Source: an uncultured Lachnospiraceae bacterium
GTDB lineage: Bacteria; Bacillota; Clostridia; Lachnospirales; Lachnospiraceae
DNA length: 64,000 bases
Direction of reading: 5' to 3'
Assembly (NCBI GenBank): GCA_902761585.1
Contig: CACWKX010000003.1
Location: 81,389 to 145,388, forward strand
A program made the position numbers and the translations under genes. How positions within the stretch are numbered: position 1 is the stretch's first letter; every line of letters begins with the position of its first letter. Below, one piece after another: positions 45,322 through 54,004 of the stretch. Under the pieces are notes generated by a model, which was given only the letters and a program-made list of their open reading frames with translations, had not been told where the DNA came from and made no database searches.

Positions 45322-47613
45322 ATGAGCGACAGATGGAACAGAGATCTGAAGAAAGCATCCGCAGTCCTGCTGGCACTGGCAATGGGCACGGCAGCTCTGC
45401 CGAACACATTGCCTGCCTGTGCGGCAGAAGAGACCATCGTGTCGACAGAATCGGTTGGAAACCAGGAGGCTGCAGCGGAGACGGGCAACAGCACGCTAGG
45501 GGCAGCAGGTGGAAGTCTGGAAACCGTCTCGGAGACGGGTGACAGCACGAAAGCTTCGCAGGAGACGAGTGATGGCTTGTCGGGGACAACAGAAGACAGG
45601 ACAGAAGCCTTGCAGGAGGCGGGGGACAGCTTGCCGGCTGCAACGGACGGAGAGGCGTCCGGTCGAGCGGATGAAAGTGTTGTCGGGGAGGGCGATCAAA
45701 GCGGCCTTGTGATTGAGGACGGAGAAGATGGCGTGTCTGATATTGCAAGTGAGGAAACGCCGGATGACGGGGTGATTACAGAGGAGACCGAGGAGACGGA
45801 GTCATCCACCGAGGGTCAGCCTGTCACGATGACGGAGACAGCGCAGATTCAGGACCCGCTGAGCGCACCAGGCCAGATTGTCCAGACGCAGCCCGTCTCC
45901 GCCTCCCTTCGGAGGGTACGCCGGGCTTTCAGGAGTGCTCAGAGTGGCAGTTCATATGCATTTTCCTCCCAGCTCGGGGCAAATGCAAAGGCGATCTATG
46001 ATTCCAAGGTCGAGTGGTACGCGGAAGAACATCATACTGGAGAGTGGATCTGCAAGTTTGGAGAGGGTGTCTATCAGTTCCAGGGAGTTGTCACCTCGAA
46101 CGGCTATTTTGAGAAAACAGATCCAGATACCGAGAGTGCCTATGAGGCTTGTAAGGAGCAGCTGTCGGCTGATATGCAGGCGGCTGCAGATGCCTTCAAG
46201 CATGATCATCCGGAGGTGTTCTGGATCCGGTCACCGAAGACATATTCCTTTACCATCTCGTCTGTGCCGGACACTGAGCAGACTGGGGACGATGGAAAGA
46301 CACGAAGTGTTTTTCAGATCGTCTCAGCGACGTACAAACCGGTAGAGACATTTGCCGGGGCGGGAAGCCTGATCAGCAGCTACCAGGCAGGGGTACAGGC
46401 TGCTGTTGCCAAGGTGCGGGAGATGGCAGATTCGTGGAACACAGAAGGCGCAGAGACCGGGAGCACCGCTTACCAGGCTCTTCTTGTCCGGGCGGCGGAT
46501 GAATATCTGTGCAGCCGCCTGTCCTATGATCAAACTGTGCTCAACACGGCCGTTTCGGTCAGCGCTGCGGAGAACAGCGGCAGTCAGAGTGTCGCGTGCA
46601 ATGATGCATACCGGATTTATACGTCTGCAGCTGCATTTCTGGGCGAGACAGACCACCTGACGATGGGAGTTGTCTGCGAGGGTTATGCGAAGGCTTTCAA
46701 GGTTCTGTGTGATCAGCTGGGCGTTCCGGCGGTCTGTGTCAGCGGCCTGTCAAACAAGAGCCGGACAGGCAGCGGACATATGTGGAATCTTGCACAGATT
46801 GGCGGATCGTGGTATCTGGTGGACGTCACCTGGGACGATTTGGATACGACAGGTGCTCAGGCCAGCAGCAGGCAATATCTGCTGGTTTCCAATTATACGA
46901 ACAATACACTGCTGACGAGCCGTCAGGCGAGCGGGAATTTCAGCGGCAGTACGATCACAACAACGTTCAGCTATCCGGCTGCATCGGATACATGCTATAA
47001 GACTGCCCACCAGGGGACAACGGTTGTTGAGCCGGACTGTACCCATGATGGTGGAGTGCGCGGAACTTGTACTGTATGCAAGACACATGATGTGGTCATC
47101 CCGGCATTGGGACACAACTTCAAGGAGACATTGCGGAAGACCGCGACCTGCACGCAGAAGGGAAGCGTCACGGAGACGTGCAGCCGGTGCGGGGAGACAA
47201 AGACAACGGAGCTGCCAGCGCTGGGGCACGTGTATACGGCACAAGTCGTGGAACCGACAACATCAAGGGGCGGTTATACGCTGCATACCTGCATCCGCTG
47301 CGGAGACACCTGGCAGGACCAGCACACAGCGAAGCTGCTGAAAAAGACGAACCTCCGGAAGGTCTCAGCGGTCTCAAAGGGAAAGTTCCGCGTCACATTT
47401 AAGAAAAATGGAAAATACACGAGGTATCAGATTCAGTATGCTGGCAGAAAAGACTTCACGGGTGTAAAAACCCGCACAGTCAAAAATAAAAAGAAAACCG
47501 CATCGGTCACGATCCGCGCAGGCAGAAGAAAAACCTATTATATCAGAATTCGCGCGGTCAGCGGAAAGAGGGTCGGGGCATGGAGCCGGGTGCTGAAGGT
47601 CCGGACAAAATGA
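45322..47613 (+). CDS. Secreted transglutaminase-like protein with Cys-rich repeats and Fn3-like end
   Basis: ATG 45322 follows GAGGAAG. The 763-residue protein has a signal peptide ending near PACAAEE, a ~150-residue low-complexity acidic region, then a transglutaminase-like core with the triad Cys452 (GVVCEGYAKAF), His486 (GSGHMWN) and Asp501 (YLVDVTWDD). Residues ~570-675 contain three Cys-pair repeats (CxxC, with ALGH between them), probably metal-binding spacers. The C-terminal ~90 residues form a basic fibronectin III-like domain. In Clostridia such proteins are secreted proteases or cross-linkers of unknown target. It lies between wall hydrolase and motor genes. Confidence 0.85.
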   Translation: MSDRWNRDLKKASAVLLALAMGTAALPNTLPACAAEETIVSTESVGNQEAAAETGNSTLGAAGGSLETVSETGDSTKASQETSDGLSGTTEDRTEALQEAGDSLPAATDGEASGRADESVVGEGDQSGLVIEDGEDGVSDIASEETPDDGVITEETEETESSTEGQPVTMTETAQIQDPLSAPGQIVQTQPVSASLRRVRRAFRSAQSGSSYAFSSQLGANAKAIYDSKVEWYAEEHHTGEWICKFGEGVYQFQGVVTSNGYFEKTDPDTESAYEACKEQLSADMQAAADAFKHDHPEVFWIRSPKTYSFTISSVPDTEQTGDDGKTRSVFQIVSATYKPVETFAGAGSLISSYQAGVQAAVAKVREMADSWNTEGAETGSTAYQALLVRAADEYLCSRLSYDQTVLNTAVSVSAAENSGSQSVACNDAYRIYTSAAAFLGETDHLTMGVVCEGYAKAFKVLCDQLGVPAVCVSGLSNKSRTGSGHMWNLAQIGGSWYLVDVTWDDLDTTGAQASSRQYLLVSNYTNNTLLTSRQASGNFSGSTITTTFSYPAASDTCYKTAHQGTTVVEPDCTHDGGVRGTCTVCKTHDVVIPALGHNFKETLRKTATCTQKGSVTETCSRCGETKTTELPALGHVYTAQVVEPTTSRGGYTLHTCIRCGDTWQDQHTAKLLKKTNLRKVSAVSKGKFRVTFKKNGKYTRYQIQYAGRKDFTGVKTRTVKNKKKTASVTIRAGRRKTYYIRIRAVSGKRVGAWSRVLKVRTK

Positions 47614-47617
47614 GTTG

Positions 47618-47646
47618 TTCACACGACTGACGGAATCGTGTATCAT
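47618..47646 (+). promoter_or_regulatory. Probable promoter of the motor pair
   Basis: TTCACA at 47618-47623, 17-nt spacer, TATCAT at 47641-47646, 45 bases before the first motor gene. Confidence 0.55.
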
Positions 47647-47690
47647 GGTGAGGAAAGAAAACGGAAGCTGCATGGAGGAGGCAGAGGGAT

Positions 47691-49478
47691 ATGCGGAAAA
47701 TCACAAACTGGATCGTCGGCCTTATGGCTGCCGCCGTGGTCGTGGCGATCACCTACATTACGCTCGACTCCAGTCTGAGCAACATCATCTACAACAGTTG
47801 TTTCCTTGCGGCGATGATTGTCATCCTGATTGTCGGCTGCGGGATCGGATTCGGACGCATGCGCCAGACGCAGCATGGGCTTGATCAGGCAACGGAGAAG
47901 CTGAAAGCCATTTCCGACGGAGGCGGCAATATGTCTGCCATTACAAAGCCGGGTGCAGCAATCTTCGGCGTCCCTTACTTTGACGCAAAATACCAGGAAT
48001 ACCTGCATTATCTCCGGAAGACAAACAGCCCGACAGATATCGGGGACTATATCGGCGAGTATGAGATCAATAACTATACCCATCGCCGACTTCTGGAAAT
48101 GATTCCGGACATTCTGACGAGTCTTGGCATTCTGGGAACCTTTGTCGGACTGGTACTCGGGCTGCGTCATTTCAACCCGACCAGCTACGAGGCGATGTCG
48201 GGGTCTGTGGAATCTCTGATTGACGGGATCAAGGTGGCGTTTGTCACCTCCATCTACGGGATTTCATTGTCGCTGGCCTTCTCCTACTGGCTCAGAGGAG
48301 CGCTGACAGGTGTCTCGGAGAGTCTGGATCGTTTCCTGGATGCGTATTATACGACGGCTGTCACGCCAACCGACGCGACAGCTATGAATCACATCATTGC
48401 CAACCAGAATGCGCAGACGAAGGTGCTGGGGCAGATGCAGAAGGATCTCGCCGAGCAGGTGTCTCAGACGCTCGCGAACAACATCCGGCCGATGGTCGAG
48501 CATCTGGACAATACGATGGACAGTTTCTCGGAGACTGTCACGCTTCAGCAGGGGCAGCTTCTGGAGAATATTTCACAGCGAATCGCCCGTACCATGAAGC
48601 AGGAGTTTTTCTCCGAGTTTACGGAAATGCGCAAGGTCATGGGCGAGACGAACAAGGTGCAGCGAGATCATGCGGAATTCATGGAGAAGTCCGAGAAACA
48701 GTATCAGCAGATCATCGACCAGGGACAGCAGCATATGGTTGATGTCATGAACGACTCCGCGCAGCTTGTGAGCGAGGTCTTTGACGCGATGCACACTCAG
48801 GAGGAGCAGCTGTCGCAGTTTGTCACGGACATGCAGAAGTCGATGGCGGATATGGCGAAGGTCAATGACACCAACCTCGAGATGACACGACAGATGGAGC
48901 ATCTCAGTGAGATGAACGGGGCGGTATCCGGCAGGCTTGCAGAGCTGACGGAATTGTCTGAGAAGTATACGCGGAGTCTTGCGCAGGTGCAGGCGGACAA
49001 TTCGGATCTGTCCGAGGGACTTTCCGTCATGAATGACGCCAATATCCGCATGACAGACAAAATATCGAAAATGAACGATCTGACAGTCTCCTCGCTTCAG
49101 GGTGTTCAGAAGGCGCAGTCTGCGTATATCAGCGCGGCGGACGGGTATCTGAAGTCCATTCAGGAAGCACAGGGAACGCTGGTGAAGGAGACGAAGACAC
49201 AGCAGGAGAACCTCCGCCAGTTTACCGATTACATGACGCAGGTGCTCGCATCCATGAAGGCGCTCACCGAGTCAACCGCAGAAGCTGTCCGGAAGATGAA
49301 TCAGTATCTGTCTGAACAGGCGCAGGCATCGGAGATCGGCGCAAAACCGGAAGCAGATCCTCAGCTAGCAGAGCTCATCGCGCTTCTGAAGGCGAGGGAA
49401 TCGAGAGAGGCAGGGGAGACACGGAAAGAGAAGACTGAGGAAGTGAAACCCAGAAGAAGAGGATTGTTCGGAAGATGA
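47691..49478 (+). CDS. MotA/TolQ/ExbB-type ion channel with long coiled-coil tail (ZorA-like)
   Basis: The 595-residue protein has membrane segments at about 5-25, 32-52, 137-157 and 172-195. DILTSLGILGTFVGLVLGL and GIKVAFVTSIYGISLSLAFSYW are the conserved MotA/TolQ/ExbB proton-channel helices. Everything after about 205 (~390 residues) is predicted helical coiled coil rich in Q, E, M and S, facing the cytoplasm. Such a tail is the hallmark of ZorA of Zorya defence and not of flagellar MotA or ExbB. The next gene, overlapping by four bases, encodes the matching peptidoglycan-anchored partner. No ZorC/ZorD/ZorE homologue or flagellar gene is in the window, so the driven process is unknown. Confidence 0.85.
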   Translation: MRKITNWIVGLMAAAVVVAITYITLDSSLSNIIYNSCFLAAMIVILIVGCGIGFGRMRQTQHGLDQATEKLKAISDGGGNMSAITKPGAAIFGVPYFDAKYQEYLHYLRKTNSPTDIGDYIGEYEINNYTHRRLLEMIPDILTSLGILGTFVGLVLGLRHFNPTSYEAMSGSVESLIDGIKVAFVTSIYGISLSLAFSYWLRGALTGVSESLDRFLDAYYTTAVTPTDATAMNHIIANQNAQTKVLGQMQKDLAEQVSQTLANNIRPMVEHLDNTMDSFSETVTLQQGQLLENISQRIARTMKQEFFSEFTEMRKVMGETNKVQRDHAEFMEKSEKQYQQIIDQGQQHMVDVMNDSAQLVSEVFDAMHTQEEQLSQFVTDMQKSMADMAKVNDTNLEMTRQMEHLSEMNGAVSGRLAELTELSEKYTRSLAQVQADNSDLSEGLSVMNDANIRMTDKISKMNDLTVSSLQGVQKAQSAYISAADGYLKSIQEAQGTLVKETKTQQENLRQFTDYMTQVLASMKALTESTAEAVRKMNQYLSEQAQASEIGAKPEADPQLAELIALLKARESREAGETRKEKTEEVKPRRRGLFGR

Positions 49479-50641
49479 AAAAAGTTAACCGGAAAAGAAT
49501 GAATGACGAGGCCGGCTTTAATGTCTGGCGGTCCTATTCAGACATGATGTCCGGTCTGCTTCTGCTGTTTGTCCTCATCATGGCGGTAGGCCTCATGGAA
49601 GCGCAGAAGAACTACAATGACAAGCTGAAGGAGCAGGCTTCCAGGGCACAGACACAGACAGAACTCGCCCAGACGCAGGATGAGCTGACGCAGCGTGAAA
49701 AAGAGCTGCAGAGTGCGCAGCAGCAGCTGAATCAGAGAGAGTCTGAGCTGGAGGAGAAGACGGCATCCCTGAGTAGCCTGCAGACGACGCTTGACGATCA
49801 GGCAAGCCAGCTTAAAAAGAGCCAGCAGCAGGTTTCTCAGCAGGAATCGGAGCTGGAAAAGAGCCGGCAGCAGCTTGCCACGCAGGAGTCTGAGCTTCAG
49901 AGCCGGGACGATGCGCTGGCGCAGAGTCAGAAGCAGCTGGATGAGGCGAATGCCCTGATGAAGTCTCAGCAGGAGAAGATTGACCAGATCGTCGGTGTGA
50001 AGGCGGATCTGATCGCGGCTTTGAATGATGAGTTCAAGAAGCAGCAGATCGTCGTCAACATCGACAGCCAGACCGGCGCGATTGTCCTGGACGCGAACGT
50101 CATGTTCGACTGGGGCGAATCAACACTGACAGGAGACGGAGAAAAGGTGCTGTCACAGGTGCTCCCGGTATACTGCAGCGTTCTGCTGTCAGATCAATAC
50201 GCAAACTATGTGGCGGAGGTCATTATCGACGGGTACACGGATTCCAGCGGAGATTACCTGACCAACCTCGCGCTGTCACAGAACCGTGCGTATGCAGTTG
50301 CATCCTATTTGCTTTCCAACAGCGGAAGCTTTCTGACCGACGCCCAGAATAAGGAACTGGCGCAGAAGCTGACGGCAAATGGCCGCTCTCAGTCCAACCT
50401 GGTGCTCGACCAGAATGGTAACGAGGACGCACAGGCGTCCCGCCGTGTTGAGATCAAGTTCCGGCTCAAGGACGAGGAGATGATTGCAGAGCTCTCCAAG
50501 ATTATCGCCGACACGAAGAACCAGACAGCGCAGACAGATGCGGCAGCGCAGACAGATGCGGCGGCGCAGACAGACACAGCGGCGCAGACAGATGCGGCAG
50601 GACAGACAGACGCGGCAGCGCAGACGAATTCGGCAGGGTAA
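49475..50641 (+). CDS. MotB/OmpA-type peptidoglycan-anchored stator partner (ZorB-like)
   Basis: Starts in ATGA overlap with the preceding gene. Of 388 residues, ~1-15 are cytoplasmic, and RSYSDMMSGLLLLFVLIM is the single membrane helix with Asp23 at the place of the MotB proton-carrying Asp. Residues ~45-165 are an extracellular coiled coil with regular Q/E/S/L heptads, ~190-335 an OmpA/MotB peptidoglycan-binding domain (IIDGYTDSSGDYLTNLALSQ followed by NRAYAV), and the last 40 are AQTDAA repeats. MotB proteins lack such a long coiled coil; it could bridge to a thick wall. With the previous gene it should form an ion-driven rotary stator. Confidence 0.88.
   Translation: MKKVNRKRMNDEAGFNVWRSYSDMMSGLLLLFVLIMAVGLMEAQKNYNDKLKEQASRAQTQTELAQTQDELTQREKELQSAQQQLNQRESELEEKTASLSSLQTTLDDQASQLKKSQQQVSQQESELEKSRQQLATQESELQSRDDALAQSQKQLDEANALMKSQQEKIDQIVGVKADLIAALNDEFKKQQIVVNIDSQTGAIVLDANVMFDWGESTLTGDGEKVLSQVLPVYCSVLLSDQYANYVAEVIIDGYTDSSGDYLTNLALSQNRAYAVASYLLSNSGSFLTDAQNKELAQKLTANGRSQSNLVLDQNGNEDAQASRRVEIKFRLKDEEMIAELSKIIADTKNQTAQTDAAAQTDAAAQTDTAAQTDAAGQTDAAAQTNSAG
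50525..50637 (+). repeat. 18-bp tandem repeats coding AQTDAA
   Basis: About six 18-bp units of the type GCGCAGACAGATGCGGCA encode the C-terminal tail of the MotB-like protein. Confidence 0.85.
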
Positions 50642-50673
50642 GTTTTCTGCAGCCTTGGCAGAGGAGATGGGAC

Positions 50674-50877
50674 ATGGCAAAGAGAGATTCAGGGAAACGG
50701 AAGGATGCAGCAGGTGGTATGCTGGCAGAGAAACTGCTGGACATCATCCGGACGGAACCGGAACGCAGAAAGCGGAGAGTGAGGACCATCAAAAGGCTCT
50801 CCGCGGCGGCTGGGGTGGCTGTTTTCATCCTGAATATCTGGAAGGATCACGAGGAAGCGATCTTCCGCAAACGCTGA
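50674..50877 (+). CDS. Small basic protein with one short hydrophobic segment
   Basis: ATG 50674 follows GAGGAGATGGG. The 67-residue product is strongly basic, with a helical N-terminal half and a hydrophobic stretch LSAAAGVAVFILNIW near the C-terminus that could be a membrane anchor or amphipathic helix. It lies 32 bases behind the motor pair and before the atp promoter, so it is probably co-transcribed with the motor genes. I do not recognise a family. It may be an accessory subunit of the motor. Confidence 0.6.
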   Translation: MAKRDSGKRKDAAGGMLAEKLLDIIRTEPERRKRRVRTIKRLSAAAGVAVFILNIWKDHEEAIFRKR

Positions 50878-50885
50878 TTCTGCCA

Positions 50886-50915
50886 TTGCACCATATCCAG
50901 CCCTTGTGCTATGAT
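50886..50915 (+). promoter_or_regulatory. Probable promoter of the atp operon
   Basis: TTGCAC at 50886-50891, 18-nt spacer, TATGAT at 50910-50915, 31 bases before the first atp gene. Confidence 0.6.
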
Positions 50916-50946
50916 AAAGACCAATGGCGTTCCGGCAGGAGGAACT

Positions 50947-51219
50947 ATGAAGGAGCATGGAAAAGCACTGACATATCTGGTTTATGTGGGACAGCTTGGC
51001 CTTGACCTGATCATGCCTTCTTTGATGTGCCTGGGCATTGCGTGGCTTCTGGACACACGTCTCGGATGGGGCGTCTGGGTTTATTTCGTCGGCCTGGCGC
51101 TCGGCCTCTCAGCCGGCGGCATGACCTTCTGGAAGTTCTACAAACGGATTGTCATGAAGGGTGTAAAGAAACCGGATGCGGGCAAGCCGGAGCGGATTTC
51201 CTTTTCGAAGCATGTCTGA
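50947..51219 (+). CDS. AtpZ/AtpI-family membrane protein
   Basis: ATG 50947 follows AGGAGG. The 90-residue protein has two membrane segments and the AtpZ pattern: VYVGQLGLDLIMPSLMCLGI and GWGVWVYFVGLALGLSAG, then a short basic end. AtpZ proteins sit at the head of atp operons and help c-ring assembly or Mg2+/Ca2+ handling. It is the first gene of the ATP synthase operon here. Confidence 0.85.
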   Translation: MKEHGKALTYLVYVGQLGLDLIMPSLMCLGIAWLLDTRLGWGVWVYFVGLALGLSAGGMTFWKFYKRIVMKGVKKPDAGKPERISFSKHV

Positions 51220-51299
51220 AAGAGATGGAACACATCATTGTGTAAAGTGAAGTGGATCAGCCGCCAGGGCGGATGCGGTATCAGAGGAGAGTGGGGTCT

Positions 51300-51761
51300 G
51301 TGAGATTCGACAGCGATATCAAGGGGCTATTGAAAGGCGTAGAGATCGGGTGTAGTATTCTGTGCGCAGTCGAGATGATGGCTGGCATTGTGATATACGC
51401 AGCCGGTTTTTTTCATTTGAAGGCAGACCCTGTATCCATCATCGGCGTTATCCTGGGCTCCGTCCTCGGCACGGCAGTGGCCGTAGCGGTGTTCTGGTGG
51501 ATGGCAGCCTCTCTGCAAAAGTCGCTCAATGAGGCGGCGTCTGGCGGGAAGGCAGTAAAGAAGGGTGTTCAGGCTGGTTACAACAAACGACTCCTTGCGC
51601 AGGCGGCATGGGTGGCGGTTGCCGTATTTGTTCCATATATCAATACGGTCTGCGGACTTATCCCTCTGCTTTTTCCAAAACTGGCCATTTATGGACTTCA
51701 AATAACCGGAAAGCTGAATCTGACTCAGCCAAAGTCCGGCGGCAAAGGAGGTGAAACCTGA
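51300..51761 (+). CDS. atpI: ATP synthase subunit I (AtpI-like)
   Basis: GTG 51300 is preferred because AGAGGAGA lies nine bases upstream; a GTG at 51252 would add residues unlike the family. The 153-residue protein has about four hydrophobic segments (ILCAVEMMAGIVIYAAGFF; IGVILGSVLGTAVAVAVFWW; VAVAVFVPYINTVCGLIPLLF) and the layout of Clostridia AtpI, an assembly factor for the c-ring. It stands between AtpZ and AtpB, its normal place. Confidence 0.78.
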   Translation: MRFDSDIKGLLKGVEIGCSILCAVEMMAGIVIYAAGFFHLKADPVSIIGVILGSVLGTAVAVAVFWWMAASLQKSLNEAASGGKAVKKGVQAGYNKRLLAQAAWVAVAVFVPYINTVCGLIPLLFPKLAIYGLQITGKLNLTQPKSGGKGGET

Positions 51762-51765
51762 TAAT

Positions 51766-52521
51766 ATGAATATCAATCTTCACGGTTCGTGGTATGTTAC
51801 GATTCTGGAGAATACGCCGGTCGGTGACATCCACATCACGATGACCATGATTATGGGGTGGGTCGTCCTCATCGTCATGTCCCTTCTGTGCTGGATTCTC
51901 GGTCGGAACCTGAAAGTGACCGGAATATCCAAGAGACAAGCGGTCGCGGAGTGGATCGTGGAAGCGCTGAACAATTTTGTCAGCAGCAACCTTGGAAGCT
52001 CAGTCGAACACTATGCACCGTTCATCGGCGCTTTGTTCGGAACTGCCATCTTCAGCAATCTGATCAGCCTGGTGGGCGGTGTCTGGAGTCCGACGGCAGA
52101 TCTTGCAACAGAGATCGGCTGGGGAGCAATCGCATTTGTGCTGATTACGAAGCACAAGATCAAGGCGAGCGGCCTGGGCGGATACCTGAAGAGTTACCTG
52201 TCCCCGATCTTCCTGATGGCGCCGATCAATGTCATCAGTGAGCTGGCAACCCCGGTCTCGATGGCCTGCCGTCATTTCGGCAACATCCTGTCGGGCATGG
52301 TCATCGGAACACTGATCTACAGTTCGCTGGGACTCGCGAGCAGAGCGGTCCTGGGACTGATCCCGGGCATCGGCGGATGGCTGGGGCAACACATCCCGAT
52401 CTTCGAGATTGGCCTCCCGGCGATCACGTCGCTGTATTTTGACTGGTTCAGCGGACTCATCCAGCCATTTATCTTCTGCATCCTGACCTGTATCTTCATC
52501 AAACAGGCGGACGAGGGCTGA
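51766..52521 (+). CDS. atpB: F0 ATP synthase subunit a
   Basis: ATG 51766 follows a perfect AAAGGAGGTG, though the spacing is long (about 11 bases). The 251-residue protein has about six membrane helices. The essential helix ELATPVSMACRHFGNILSG contains the conserved Arg169 that interacts with the c-ring carboxylate, and the final helix reads QPFIFCILTCIFIKQA. It forms the ion half-channels of the synthase. Length and motif are normal. Confidence 0.95.
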   Translation: MNINLHGSWYVTILENTPVGDIHITMTMIMGWVVLIVMSLLCWILGRNLKVTGISKRQAVAEWIVEALNNFVSSNLGSSVEHYAPFIGALFGTAIFSNLISLVGGVWSPTADLATEIGWGAIAFVLITKHKIKASGLGGYLKSYLSPIFLMAPINVISELATPVSMACRHFGNILSGMVIGTLIYSSLGLASRAVLGLIPGIGGWLGQHIPIFEIGLPAITSLYFDWFSGLIQPFIFCILTCIFIKQADEG

Positions 52522-52562
52522 AGACGGCTACAGTAGGTTTTGACCTGCCCGCGGATAATTGA

Positions 52563-52883
<321 letters not shown>

Positions 52884-52938
52884 TGAGAGAAGCGCAGCAT
52901 TTGTATGACACTGAAAGCAATGAAAAGAGGTTATGGCC

Positions 52939-53451
52939 ATGAAAACAGGTTATGAATTACTGGTTTCACTGGACTGGCAGACCATCATCATACAGCTGAT
53001 CAACCTCGGCATTCAGATCCTGCTTTTCAAGAAGTTTCTCTACAAGCCCGTCATGAAGATCCTCCGCAAGCGCCAGGGACTTGTGGATCAGCCGCTCAAG
53101 GAAGCGGAGGCCGCAAAGCAGGAGGCGCTGAGCATGAAGAAGGAGTACGAGGCCAATCTCTCGAAGGCCAATGAGGAAGCGGACAGGATCGTGAAGGAAG
53201 CGTCCGCGGCTGCATCCCAGAAGAGTGAGCGAATCGTCTCCGACGCGCAGGAGGAGGCAGCCGCGCTGAAGGCGCAGGCACAGCTTGACATTGCCGCCCA
53301 GCAGAAGCGGGCGATCAATGACGCAAAGGACGAAATCGGTTCTATGGCGGTGGATATTGCGTCCAAAGTCATCGGGCGTGAGATCAATGAGCAGGATCAG
53401 GCGGACCTTGTCGATGAGTTTATTCAGAATGTAGGAGACGAATCAGCATGA
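52939..53451 (+). CDS. atpF: F0 ATP synthase subunit b
   Basis: ATG 52939 is preferred (AAGAGG eight bases upstream; ATG 52933 is too close). The 170-residue protein has one N-terminal membrane helix (WQTIIIQLINLGIQILLF) and a long charged helix (EAEAAKQEALSMKKEYEANL and following) that forms the outer stalk dimer, ending in the delta-binding region EINEQDQADLVDEFI. The stop overlaps the atpH start. Confidence 0.95.
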   Translation: MKTGYELLVSLDWQTIIIQLINLGIQILLFKKFLYKPVMKILRKRQGLVDQPLKEAEAAKQEALSMKKEYEANLSKANEEADRIVKEASAAASQKSERIVSDAQEEAAALKAQAQLDIAAQQKRAINDAKDEIGSMAVDIASKVIGREINEQDQADLVDEFIQNVGDESA

Positions 53452-53990
53452 TGACCGAGACTGCCAGAAGATATGGCGGGAGTCTCTATGAACTGGCCCT
53501 CGAAGAGGGGATGGTGGACGAGGTTCTCGCACAGCTTCGCGAAGTGCTGGATCTGATGAAGGAAAATCCGCAGTACGAGCGTCTTCTTGCAGAGCCCAGC
53601 ATTACAAAGAAGGAACGGACACAGCTTATCGATGAGGCGTTCGGCTCTTCTCTCTGGCCGTATCTGCTGAATTTCCTGAAGCTTCTCTGCGAGGAGGGAT
53701 ACATCTCTGAGCTGAAGGGCTGCTATAAGGAATACCGCAGACGGTATAACGAGGATCATGGCATATCGGAGGCGACTGTGACAAGCGCGCGGGAGCTGAC
53801 AGAGACGCAGAAGGCTGCCCTTCTCGACAAGCTCGAAAAGATGAGCGGCAAGAAGGTCGAGATGATATGTCTGGTCAATCCGGCGCTGATCGGCGGAGTT
53901 CGTCTGGACTTTGAAGGAAAGCGATATGATGGAACAGCCGCAGAGAGACTGAAGACGCTTCGCAGCATCATCAGAAACACTACCGTATAA
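53448..53990 (+). CDS. atpH: F1 ATP synthase subunit delta
   Basis: The 180-residue protein starts in overlap with atpF (ATGATG; the second ATG at 53451 is also possible). It has the OSCP/delta pattern: [20 protein letters not shown] at the N-terminus and [21 protein letters not shown] at the C-terminus. It joins the outer stalk to the F1 head. Confidence 0.95.
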   Translation: MMTETARRYGGSLYELALEEGMVDEVLAQLREVLDLMKENPQYERLLAEPSITKKERTQLIDEAFGSSLWPYLLNFLKLLCEEGYISELKGCYKEYRRRYNEDHGISEATVTSARELTETQKAALLDKLEKMSGKKVEMICLVNPALIGGVRLDFEGKRYDGTAAERLKTLRSIIRNTTV

Positions 53991-54004
53991 AAAGAGGAAA
54001 TGAG

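Noticed and set aside
47691..50641. Complete Zorya defence system
   Set aside because: Only the ZorA- and ZorB-like motor genes are present; no ZorC, ZorD helicase or ZorE nuclease is encoded nearby.
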